Position numbers and translations under genes: made by a program
The notes under the pieces: generated by a model
Seen by the model: only the letters and a program-made list of their open reading frames with translations
The model's database searches: none
Told to the model about the DNA's origin: nothing
Shown: piece by piece, positions 32,048 through 42,125 of the stretch
How positions within the stretch are numbered: the first letter of the stretch is position 1
Layout of the letters: every line of letters begins with the position of its first letter
Source: Anaeramoeba flamelloides
Lineage: Eukaryota; Metamonada; Anaeramoebidae
Assembly: GCA_027625915.1 (NCBI GenBank)
Contig: JANTQA010000070.1
Location: 687,001 to 751,000 of the forward strand
Direction: 5' to 3'
Length of the DNA: 64,000 nt

Positions 32048-35000
32048 ATGGAACACACAACACTTGGTCCTAAAGACTTAATAACAATTCAAGATCTTAA
32101 AGAGCACTTATTACTTTTACAAAAGTCTGTCGATGAAGATGAAAGTCGATACTTGGTAAGGGTCTTAAGGAAACTAAGTATTACACGCAGAAGAATTACT
32201 CCACAAATCCTTGCCAAATTAATTGAGGAGTCTCTAAAAGAGGAAAGTAAAACAAAATCACTTTTGGTTACGATTTTCCCAAGCACACTCATTAAAGAAG
32301 ATGAAAAGGAAGAAGAAGAAAAAGAAATGCAAATTGAAATTGAAAAAGAAAAAGAAGAAGAGGAGGGAGAAGATGAAGAGAAAAATAAACAAAAAAGAAA
32401 TATAATTGTCCAAGCCAAATATCCTGAAGAAAAAGCTTACCTTCAATTGTTGTCCTTATTACAATTATTTAAACTCAAAGACTATGAAAATGCTTTGAAA
32501 TTATGTGAATTCTCGATCAACTTTATCGAAAAAAAGAATAGAAGAACTCTTGATTCTTTCTTGTCAAAAGTTTTTTTTTATTATTCAAGAATCAATGAAA
32601 TTTTAGGTCACTCAAAACAAATTAGAAAGTATTAGCAACAATTTCACGTCTTTATTTTTTTTTTATATGTTTTAAAACATCACAAAAATTGAAAAAAAAA
32701 AGAATTCAAAAAAATAACAAAAAAATCTTTTTCTTTTTTTTCTTTTTTCTCCAATTCTCATCTTTTCTTTCAAACACAAATCCCTCAAACAAATAATAAA
32801 AAAAAAACAAACAAATTAAAAAGAAAATTACTTTCAGCTTATAGAACAAGTACCTTAAGACGTGACGTTTCAACACAAGCAGTTTTAATCAATTGCCTAC
32901 TTCGTAATTATTTACAATTCAATCTCTACGATCAGGGTGATAAATTGATTTCAAAATCACAATTCCCTCCAGACTCTTTAAATAGTCAACATGTCAGATA
33001 CTTATATTATCTTGGAAGAATTAAAGCAATCCAATTAGATTATACAGAAAGTTTTAGGTGTTTAAGAGAAGCCAAAAGAAAAGCACCAAGAGCTGGTAAA
33101 TAATTTTCAATTTAAAATTAGCTTTGTTTTTAAAAAAAGAAAAAAGAAAATGTGTCAAAATAATAATAAAAAAAAAAGAAAATTCTTTCTTTCTTATTTA
33201 AACCAACACACAAACAAGAATTTTTTTTAACAACACAATTTTGAACTCACTTTCTTATTATTTTTATTTTCACTTGTTTATAATTCCATACCTTTAAAAT
33301 GTACAAACAAAACAAAACAATAAACAAAAAAAAACAAAAACAAACCAAACAAACAAAAAACAACACAAAACGAAAAAAGGTGCAAGAGGATTTAGATTAT
33401 CAGTAAATAAATTTTTATGTATTGTCCAACTTTTAACTGGAGAAATCCCAGAAATTGAATTATTTATGGAAAAAGATCTCCACAAATATCTCAAACCTTA
33501 TTTTGAATTAACGTCTGCAGTGCGAACGGGTAATCTTGGGGACTTTAAAAAAGTTGTACTAAGAGAAGCACAAGTATTTAAAGAAGATCAAACCTATTCT
33601 CTTATTTTAAGATTAAGACAAAATGTAATTAAAACTGGTTTAAAAAAATTGAATTCAGCTTATTCAAGAATCTCTTTTGAAGATATTTCCAAAAAATTAC
33701 AATTAGATTCGTCTGATTCTGTAGAATCAATTTGTTCCAAAGTAATAACTTTTATTTTTTTCCCTTTTGCCTCTTTTTTATTGCTTGCTCATTTGAATTT
33801 TTATTTTGAAATTCATTATGACGCTCAAAAATTTTCAAACTGTTTGTTGAGTTTTCGAAAACAAAGTTTTGTCTTTGAAATAATTTTATTTCGTTTAAAT
33901 AAGTGTGTACTTAATTTAATTACTGATAAATTCAAAAAAATTTAAAACAATTTTTAATTCATGTTCCATTGTTTATTAAATCGAATAATAATCGAATTTC
34001 AAAAAACAGTTCTTTACAGTGAATATTTAATTCAAGATCAACAAATTTTAAAAACTTTTTTTGCATTTAAACCAATAAAATCTTTATTTTTCTTTAAACT
34101 AAAAATTTAAAAAATGCAAAAGAAAACAAAAATTGTAAAAGATTTATTTGAATTTATTAGAAACAAAGAGTTATTTTCTCAGAAAACTATAGTTGCTGAT
34201 AAATTGAAATTAAAAAAATTAAATTTTTATCTCAAACTCGAATAAAAAATAGCCGAATTAAATTTAAAAATATACAATTTTTCATTGGTTGTGTAAAGCT
34301 CTTGTGTTTTTTCTGCTCAATTGTGAGGAAAACAAATTTGGAATTTGAAACAAAATTTTTTCTTTAAGGGGCTAATCTCGATTAAATTTTTTTACCTAAA
34401 TTTAATAAAGCTTGAGAAAATTTTTTGCCAATTACTTAGGTTTGAAAACACCTGTTTATTTATTTATTGTGAGAAAGGAGTAATCTAAGAAAATTTACTA
34501 AATAAAAAAGAGAAGAAGAAAAATAATTAAAATATTAAAGTAAAAAAATATTATATCATTTACATGGCCAAATTAAAAATTATCCACATCCTAAAAGGAG
34601 GAGTAAAAACCCGATAGAAAGATTATTATCAATAAATAAGATTCCACAAACTGTGATTAATAAATTGGTATTCTACTTTCGTTTGGTTTTTTTTAATTTA
34701 AAAGAATGTAGTAAAATCTTTGATTTTGCTCAATTCTTTTGAATTAAAAAAAACATAGACACGACTCCGAAAAGTGGGGCACTATGTACCCGAATTTGTA
34801 TATTTTTTTTACTATTTTAGGAATTAATTATTTTCAATTTTTTTATTTTCATTTTTTCTTTATTACCTTAAGTTTTCTAACCATAAGAGCTTTGATGAAA
34901 AATTCTCTACAAGAACAATAAATTTCGTAATTTTGATTCGCCAGATTAAAGAGTTTTTGAGTATTTTTCCTCAGGATAACATAAAACGCCTGTTTATTTT

Positions 35001-35658
35001 CTATATTAAACATATTTCTAGATAAGGAATCCTATTTAGAAATTAGTCTAAAAAAAAAATAATAATAATAGAGACTAGTCCCTTAATTAGTCTGTAGAGA
35101 TGTTTGTTGATTTTTCAACGAATAATTGGTAAAATTATTTTGGAATTTGAACGAAAGGTAATCCATTCATTAATTGGAAAATGATAGGATTAGCAAAAAG
35201 AATTATAAAAAAAAGAAATTGATCTTTATTTACAATCAAACATAAAACTAGATTATAATTTTATATCGACAATTTATATCTTAAAATTCATTTTTAAAAT
35301 ATATTTATATTCAATAATATTTTTCTTATTTTTACTCAAATAATCATAAAAGGCAATTTTTGATGGAGTAATCGATGCCATTATAAACCATGAAGAAAAA
35401 TATATTAAATTTAAGGAAATGGGTGATTTGTATTCAACACTCATCCCACAAAAGGCCTTTGGACAACGAATTAAATTTTGCTTAAATATTCATAATTTGG
35501 CTGTTAAAAATATGAGATTCCCAGAAGAACTCTTAAAAGAGCAAGAAGAAATTGATACAGAGGATGGGAAGGAACAATTAAAGGAATTAGAGAAAATGAG
35601 TGCAAATAATGAAGAAGGAAAGGGCGATTTTGATCAAGGGGAGCCTGGCAATTTATAA
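32048..35658 (+). CDS. PSMD3: 26S proteasome non-ATPase subunit Rpn3/PSMD3, 4 exons
   Basis: Exons 32048-32628, 32845-33095, 33380-33741 and 35353-35658 join in phases 2, 1 and 0 to give 499 residues (human PSMD3 has 534). Family hallmarks seen: [80 protein letters not shown] (PCI domain), [10 protein letters not shown] and [22 protein letters not shown]3 is a PCI-domain scaffold of the 19S lid and works in ubiquitin-dependent protein breakdown. An insert of Glu/Lys residues (about 82-120) and an acidic tail are low-complexity additions. The second acceptor (TTATAG at 32844) was chosen over an upstream CAG because the latter brings an immediate stop. Introns are 216, 284 and 1,611 bp; the last holds repeat D and a palindrome-family fragment. 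Confidence 0.93.
34478..34632 (+). repeat. Dispersed repeat D, copy 2, inside PSMD3 intron 3
   Basis: Matches 29508-29670 over its length (GAGAAAGGAGTAATC, AGAGAAGAAGAAAAATAATT, TTATCCACATCCT, CCCGATAGAAAGATTATT). It lies in the large last intron of PSMD3. Confidence 0.65.
34685..34755. repeat. Composite palindrome family fragment
   Basis: AATTTAAAAGAATGTAGTAA and CTCAATTCTTTTGAATT flank an AATCTTTGATTTTG centre, as in the other family copies. Only the core hairpin is present. Confidence 0.5.
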
Positions 35659-35870
35659 TCTGAAAAATAAATGAATTGGCTTTTTTGATTAACAAATGTT
35701 TCTAAAACATCTTAATTTTCATGAAAAGGGCAATTGATTAAGAAATTATTTTTAAAGATATATTTTTTTAAATTTATCTAATATTTTCAAATCGATTTAA
35801 TTCTAAAAGTAGAAGAAATATAAAAATTTTGAATTAAAAAAGTCAAACATTTTCAAAAAAAGAAAGTGGA

Positions 35871-35901
<31 letters not shown>

Positions 35902-37006
35902 TATATATGAAATAAAAAACATTATTTATTATTATTTTTTAAACTCTTTTTTTTATTTCAAAAAAAATTTTTTTAAAATTGGTTTTGATTCAAAAGAAAA
36001 AAAAAAAACTGAAGAGAATAAAGAAGCTAAAAAATTAGTAAAAATAATTTGTGGATAAAAAATTTAATTTTATGTTTTTTTTTTTTTAATATTCCAAAAT
36101 TACTAATAGGTATTGTTTTTGAAATTTTTTTTTTGACTAATAGTTTATTCAGATTTTTTTTTTTTTTTTCTTTTATTATCATTATTATAACAAAGAAAAT
36201 CTTATTATTGTAGAATAAAAGGACTTTCAATAAATCTGCTTTATAATTATTTTTCCTATGTTTTTAATTCCGCTATATTATTTGTTGTTTCAAAAGTAGA
36301 ATGAGGGTTTATAAATCTTTTCTTTCATTAAATAATTAAAAAACAATTAAAAAAAAAAATAATTTTGAATAATTTGTTGAGGAAAGAGAATCAAATTTAA
36401 TATTTCCAAAATTCATCAAAATAATTGGAATTTTAATAATCTAATTTTAAAATAAATTTGAATTGTATTAATGCCATTTTGAACAGTTAAAGATATTTAT
36501 TTTATCTAACTATCCCGGAATATTCATCCCAAATAACCTTACAAGGTTATCGAATTTCGCCCGATGTTAGTTTTTCATATTTATAAAGTTCTTTTATTGA
36601 TTCTGAGTTAAAAAAGGTTCCAAATTTTTGAGAAAAATGATAATACTACTTCATTGTTGAAAAAAAAAAAAGTATAAATTTATTTATTTCTATATATTCC
36701 CTTACCACTGGTTTTAATTATCTCAGAAAAATAGATATAGTAGAAATGGGTCAAGTGATTTCTTGTCAATACTGAAATATTTAACCATAATATTCTGAGT
36801 AACCTGAAAATAAAAAAGAAAAAATGAAAGATAAAATATGTTAAATCTTGAAAAAATTAGTTTAAAAAGAAAAAGAAAATTGTAAAAATTAAACAATTAA
36901 CCCTACAAATAATTTTCATCATATAAGCGAGCTGAATTAAATTAAGTAAAACTCGATAAACTTTGAAAGTGATGGATAAGAAATCTCTTTGTCCATAATG
37001 GTAATA

Positions 37007-37007
<1 letters not shown>

Positions 37008-37078
<71 letters not shown>

Positions 37079-37112
37079 TAGAATAATAATAATAATTAGA
37101 ATAATAATAATA
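37008..37112. repeat. (TAA)n microsatellite
   Basis: Nearly uninterrupted ATA/TAA trinucleotide repeats with two GAA-type interruptions near 37081 and 37099. The Tyr-rich frame it creates on the minus strand is not a gene. Confidence 0.9.
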
Positions 37113-37564
37113 AATTATTTTCAATAAAATTATAAAAATATTTATATTATCAAGGAGAAGTAGTAGGATTATTATATGAATGGTAGAGTATTCATCACAC
37201 ATTTTATTAGTTTGATATTGGATTTTCTTTTATAAAAAATAAAGTCATGAATTTGTTTATGTTCTTGTTTGGAGATGATTTCATTTCAAATATAAAAAGG
37301 AAATAAAAAATACTCTATATCAAAAATTAAGTTTAATTAATACAGAAAAAACAATCAAAAAAAAAAAATTAAAAGAAATATCTTTTTATTTTGTAAAAAT
37401 AATCAAATTTAAATCAAAGAACAAACAATATAATCAACCTAAATAAAGAAGATTTAATTGAACTAAAATATGAGAGAGAAAAGAAAGAAAGGGAAATATT
37501 TAACTACATATTTAATGAATTAGGTGATTCTTAGAGCTGAAAAAACAACTTTTTTTTTTTATTT

Positions 37565-38080
37565 GTTTTAAGAAATTGACTGGGTTCCAGAAAAAAACAG
37601 AAAACACAAGAAAACTATTATTATTTTTTCTCAAATTTGGAAGAATTGGTAAAATCGAAATTTTTATCCTATTCTTTTGAATTTTTCATTGGCACTGTTA
37701 GATTTTCCAGAATTCAAAATTAAAAGAAAAATAAGAAATTTTATTTATAATTTTGAAATCTGGAAAACCTAAGTCCACCACATTAGTTTTTTTTGGGTTT
37801 TCTGTTTATTTGGAAAGCCTCAAAAAAACCTAGAACACTTTACAGATGAAACAGAAAAACTCAAGAAAACTAGCATTAACTTTTCAAGAATTTAGAAGAA
37901 TTGAATAAAAACTAAGTTTTTTATCTATTCTTTTGAGTTCTGGAAAAGCGTCGTAAGTTTATTTTTTATTTAGAAAATTACAAAAAAAACCTATGCACTC
38001 CACAGCACTCAACGGCACTTGACGAAATCATAATGCCCTCTACAACACTTGACTGCACTTTTCTACACCCCTCGAAAATA
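37565..38080. repeat. Long mosaic of composite palindromes with CACT-unit tail
   Basis: At least three successive hairpins built on TTCCAGAA..TTCTGGAAAA and GGGTTTTCTGTTTATTTGGA. They are followed at 38006-38066 by irregular units of the form GCACTCNACGGCACTTGACG and GCACTTTTC. This is the longest copy of the family in the window. Confidence 0.6.
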
Positions 38081-38208
38081 TATCATCATAATAAAGAATC
38101 AAAATTCTTTATTTACAAACTTTTGGATATTTAAGTTATTCGTCAAGTTCAACAATTCTTCCTTTCGGAAAACAAATAAAGTTTCAATTACTTCTGATGA
38201 TTGTATAT

Positions 38209-38311
38209 AATCTATTGTAGACGCTCTTTTGATCCGAAGTCGTGAATTTAGTCACTTCAAAATTCTCTCTTTAACTGGTTAGATGTGTTTCATCTAATCC
38301 TTAACAATAAA
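38209..38311 (+). repeat. Dispersed repeat C, copy 3
   Basis: GAAGTCGTGAATTTAGTCAC, TTCAAAATTCTCTC and AATCCTTAACAATAAAAC follow the order seen at 16154 and 22832. The 5' quarter is poorly conserved. Confidence 0.6.
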
Positions 38312-38389
38312 ACAATTATAAAAATAAGTACATTGGCTAATTGCTTAAATAGGTTTTACTATGTAATCATAAAAAAAATACAAATAAAT

Positions 38390-38640
38390 TTTGTTGTTTA
38401 TGTTTAAAATGTGACCAGAAGAATTTAATCAAAAATATTGATCATTTTTTCTGGGTACACCCTTCCTATGAAAAAGATTGATTAATATTTCAAAACAAAT
38501 TAAAAGAAAAAATTCCTCATGAATTAATTTTAAACCCAGAAAGTTTGAAATTATTTTCATTAATTAATAGTCATGAAATCTATGGTTTTGTACTTAAATT
38601 TTCTTGCAAGGGAATTTAAGTCTAAGGGTATTTAGAGTGT
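38390..38640 (+). mobile_element. LINE 3'-end fragment with CCHC-like finger
   Basis: Translates to CLKCDQKNLIKNIDHFFW (C-x2-C-x10-H), the cysteine/histidine motif commonly found after the reverse transcriptase in LINEs. It continues with FQNKLKEKIPHELILNPES and a short tail. One stop interrupts it after SYEKD and nothing of the upstream reverse transcriptase is present. It is too far and in the wrong orientation to be part of the ARL1-intron LINE. Confidence 0.5.
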
Positions 38641-39307
38641 AATTTACACTTCTTCAACAATAAAAAAAAAACGAAATCATTGTTTTTTTTTTTTTATTAG
38701 CACTTAAAAATGAATTTGTTTGAAGGTCAAAAACTCCCAGTACCCATCACAAGCAGAACTCAACATTTCAGTTCGAATTATGAAAAAAAAAATCTACAAA
38801 ATAATCAAATATCAATTTGATTGTAACTTTTAATTTCATTTAATCTGAAAATCATGTTTCTAAAATTGAAATATTGATGCTTGCAATAATTCGATACTTT
38901 GGAATTTTTGGTGGGCTGTGATGATTATAAAGATTTGTTTTATGATCTTTTTTGATGCTGTTAATTAAAAAGAAAAAGAGTTTTGGTTAACGTTTTTTGA
39001 TTTTTGATTGAATGTATTCAATTTTATGGTACTAAGATCAAGTTTCTGTTCAAAAGGGGGGGGGGATGAGGTGTTTGGTAATCTGATAAAATATTGCTTT
39101 TTTTTTTCATCTTGTTCTTTCGAAAAAGATCGATTAATTTTTGATCCCTTAATTGTGTTTGAACACGTTGAAGTTTAAAAGTAAATAAAAAGAGTGCTAA
39201 TTAACTTAATCATTATGAACAAACTCAAATTATCTTTTTCTTTTTTTTTTGTTTTTATTTTTGTTTTTATTTTTCGTTTTATTGGTTTCTTTTATTAATT
39301 TCTTTTA

Positions 39308-39583
39308 TTAATTTTCTTTTTGTAAATTTTTTTCTTGGTCTTTCTCTTTCTCTTTTTGTTTTGGGGTAATATAAAAAACATTATTACCACGTATAAAAAT
39401 GTCTCCGTACTGCTGTACCAAGGTACCACCATTCCATTCTTCTGCATGCTCAAGTGCAACATTCATTGATCCATCAAAATTCACGAGAATGCCATGAAAT
39501 TCTGTTCCGCTTTCTATTTTAACAATGACTTGGTTGCCAATCAAAAGACTGAAAAAATTCTCTTCTTTTGTTTCTTGTGTCAT
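39308..39583 (-). CDS. LSM6: LSM6, U6 snRNA-associated Sm-like protein
   Basis: A single-exon 91-residue protein. The Sm fold is clear: Sm1 covers NFFSLLIGNQVIVKIESG, EFHGILVNFDGSMNVAL and EHAEEW, and Sm2 is GDIFIRGNNVFYITP, which contains the IRGNN signature typical of LSM6. LSM6 is a subunit of the nuclear LSM2-8 ring on the U6 snRNA 3' end and of the cytoplasmic LSM1-7 ring in mRNA decapping. The last ~17 residues are a charged Lys/Glu tail, longer than usual. It is intronless, unlike most of its neighbours. Confidence 0.93.
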   Translation of the reverse strand: MTQETKEENFFSLLIGNQVIVKIESGTEFHGILVNFDGSMNVALEHAEEWNGGTLVQQYGDIFIRGNNVFYITPKQKEKEKDQEKNLQKEN

Positions 39584-39760
39584 CTCTTCAGTAGTACAAA
39601 ATTAAATTGTAAAAAATAAAATAGAAAAAATGAATATGTGACAGAATCATTAAGATACATGCCATTTTTATGCCTTTGTGATCTTATTTTTCAGATTAAT
39701 AGCATAAATGTTGACGTAAAATACTGTTGAGTATAGAAATCTAAAAATAAAAGGAATTTA

Positions 39761-40201
39761 CTGTTGAGAGAAAAATGTTGGACAGCATTTTTAATTGGGA
39801 ACATTACTGAAAATGATTTTTAATTTCAATCGTTTGTGAAATAACTAAAGAAAATAACAATAATCTACTTATTATAATAACGATTAATGTAGTTCTACTT
39901 TTTCAAAACCTTATCTCTTATAATCTAAATCGAGTTTAAAAATTACCCTTTTCAGTATTAATTGTAAACTTTACTAGAACTTGGATTTTTGTTAAAATAG
40001 CATAATTATACTTTAGTTATCAACCCTTCAAATGAGTATTCAACACAAACCCCAGATTAATGAACGTGAAACACCTTTAAACCTGGATTTATATAAAATT
40101 CATCTAGTTATCAATAGGATTTGATTTTCAATTTCACTAATGTTTCCAATTAAAAATACTGTCGTACCATTTTTCTGTGTACGACATTTTTCTCTCAACA
40201 G
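39761..40201. mobile_element. 441-bp TTA-flanked (PIF/Harbinger-like, Tourist-type) MITE
   Basis: Termini are CTGTTGAGAGAAAAATGT on the left and the same word in reverse complement on the right, with a second shared block ATTTTTAATTGG.AACATTA. TTA is found on both sides (39758-39760 and 40202-40204), the target duplication typical of PIF/Harbinger. The interior is non-coding. A diverged copy is at about 51500-51890. Confidence 0.7.
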
Positions 40202-40250
40202 TTAATTCAGGATCTTTAAGGTTTACAACTACTAAAATGATAAAAATATA

Positions 40251-40740
40251 ATCTTGAATTATGTGTAAGTCCATCTTATTTTGGTTCATAGCTGATTGAT
40301 CTTTGACTTGGTATTAATTTTAATGGTGGATTAATGTTTTTAAAAAAAAGTCACATTATTTATTTTTTTCCGAAGTCTGAATTGAAAAGTGGAAAGCTAA
40401 TAAATCGGAAGATATTTAAGAATAATTTTAATTTTTGGGATTATCATTTGGTATTTTTTTTTAGGTTTGATTTTCTTTGGATCTTTATATAAAAAAATAT
40501 TTTATTTTTTTTTCTGTAATTAAGAAAAAGTTGAATAAAAATTTTAATACAAAACCCAAAATCCGAATTCATTCTAAAATATCCTGTCAATCTATTAATA
40601 TTACACCTATAAATTTGGATTTCATATAAAAAAAAATGTGTAAAATTTCTTTTACAAACACAAATTATTAAAATTTATACAAAGACAAAGATCAATCAGC
40701 TAAGAGCCAAAATAGCATGTACTTAAACACAATACAAGAT
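40251..40740. mobile_element. Element B, 490-bp foldback element with ~190-bp arms
   Basis: The left arm starts ATCTTGAATTATGTGTAAG; the right arm in reverse complement starts ATCTTGTATTGTGTTTAAG. Both continue through ATTTTGG, TAGCTGATTGATCTTTG and ATTTTAAT and then a CCGAA.TCTGAATT-like block. The arms make up most of the element. Partial copies are at about 31600-31774 and 51241-51460. Confidence 0.7.
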
Positions 40741-41454
40741 AATATTTTTTTTTTTTTCCCCATTCAGCGAACTGTAAGCCTAAAGTCAGTTTCATCTTTA
40801 TATAATCTGTCATTAAGATTAAGGAAACTTGACATTGTATTTGATGTCTTTAAAAACATTTTAAAATAAAATAAATTTCATAATAAATGTCACAATTTTT
40901 TTTTATTTTTTTTTTCAATTTTTTTTTTTTTTTTAATTTTTTCATGAAAAACAAATATTTCAAGCCTGTATAACTGAATATTAAAATGGAAATTGTTTTA
41001 TTAGAATAGATAACCTCAATTTATATCTATATATTTATCATTAAAATTTAATTTTAAATCGGCCGATGATTTTGAAATGGTGTTCACTATTCTGATAATA
41101 CTGAAAATTTTAAAAGAATTTTATGTTAATGCAAAGAAATATATCAATTTCATGAATACTAAAAATGATTAAATAAATAAAAAATTATCTTTTTTGATTT
41201 ATTATATGAAGATTATTGGTATTATCGACGCTTTGTTAGTCAAAAAATAGTTAGGGAATAATAAATTATTTTTTCCTTTCTTTATTTTGCAAGAACAGTA
41301 CTTAATTTATTTTCCGACTTATGAAAAAATTAATTATCAGTCTATCATTTGTTAGTATAACCTCTTTAACAATTTTTAAAATTGTTAGATCTAAATTCTG
41401 TTTTCAAAATTTTTAACTCATCCAAATTTAATCTTGGAAAAAAAAAACATATAT

Positions 41455-41643
41455 AAATAATTCTTGAAGAAATACCAAATTTGGTACATCCATTAATTGA
41501 AATGCCAACAATTATTTATAAATTATAATACCAATAAATAAAAATAAAAATTTTTTATTACTAATAAATCAAGAGTGTGTTACATAAAAATTGGGGGTTG
41601 TATAACAACAAAAAATATATTTGTGATTTTTCTTAAATTCGAA

Positions 41644-41681
<38 letters not shown>

Positions 41682-42125
41682 TCTATCGATGGTTAGATAC
41701 TACCAATTATTTTTATTTTGGTTATTCGGTTGAGAGGATTTCAACTTTAGTCTAATATCAATACAGTCAGTTTCACTTTTAAGGCACAAACTTTCAACGG
41801 AATTTAAGGCACAAAAAAATCTTAAATTAAGGCACAATATTTGGAATTTCATTTTTTACAATTTATTTTTACTAGAATCTGAATTTTGTGCCTTAATTTT
41901 AGATTTTTTTTGTGCCTTAAATTTCTATCAAAATTTGTGTCTTAAAAGTGAAATTGGCTGTAATTGAAAAAATGAAATGACAATTAAAAAATCGAAAAAG
42001 ATGAAAAAATGATAAAATGTTTTTACAAAAATCTAATTCATTGCTAATTTGAATGCAATTATATATTATGATTATTTGAAATGTTTCAAGGTGTGGATAA
42101 TTTTGAATTTTGCTTTATAATTTTC
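41455..42125. mobile_element. Diverged copy of the 20715-type TTAA element, with a nested MITE
   Basis: Aligns in order with 21050-21540 (GAAATACCAAATT, ATTTATAAATTATAATACC, GGTTAGATACTACC, TTCAACTTTAGTCTAATATC and GAATTTTGCTTTATA). It is expanded by a (TA)n tract and interrupted by the MITE at 41764-41960. The termini are not preserved. Confidence 0.6.
41764..41960. mobile_element. 197-bp TA-flanked palindromic MITE (CAGTCAGTTTCAC family), nested
   Basis: The left end CAGTCAGTTTCACTTTTAAG and the reverse complement of the right end CAGCCAATTTCACTTTTAAG are nearly identical. The palindrome continues through GGCACAAA and AATTTAAGGCACAAAAAAA to the centre. TA flanks both sides (41762-41763 and 41961-41962). 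CAGT-type ends and TA duplication indicate a Tc1/mariner-derived element. A diverged relative is at about 54614-54793. Confidence 0.8.

Larger units (their letters stand above)
35659..39307. other. 3.6-kb gene-free interval between PSMD3 and LSM6
   Basis: Contains a (TA)n tract (35871-35899), a (TAA)n array (37008-37112), composite palindromes (37565-38080), dispersed repeat C copy 3 (38209-38311), a LINE tail fragment (38390-38640) and a G9 run near 39057. No host exon was recognised. Confidence 0.55.

Noticed and set aside
36942-37202. Tyr-rich minus-strand frame
   Set aside because: Translation of the (TAA)n microsatellite.
39050-39075. G9 run as a telomere or quadruplex signal
   Set aside because: A single short G run near 39057 without repetition; not enough for a claim.
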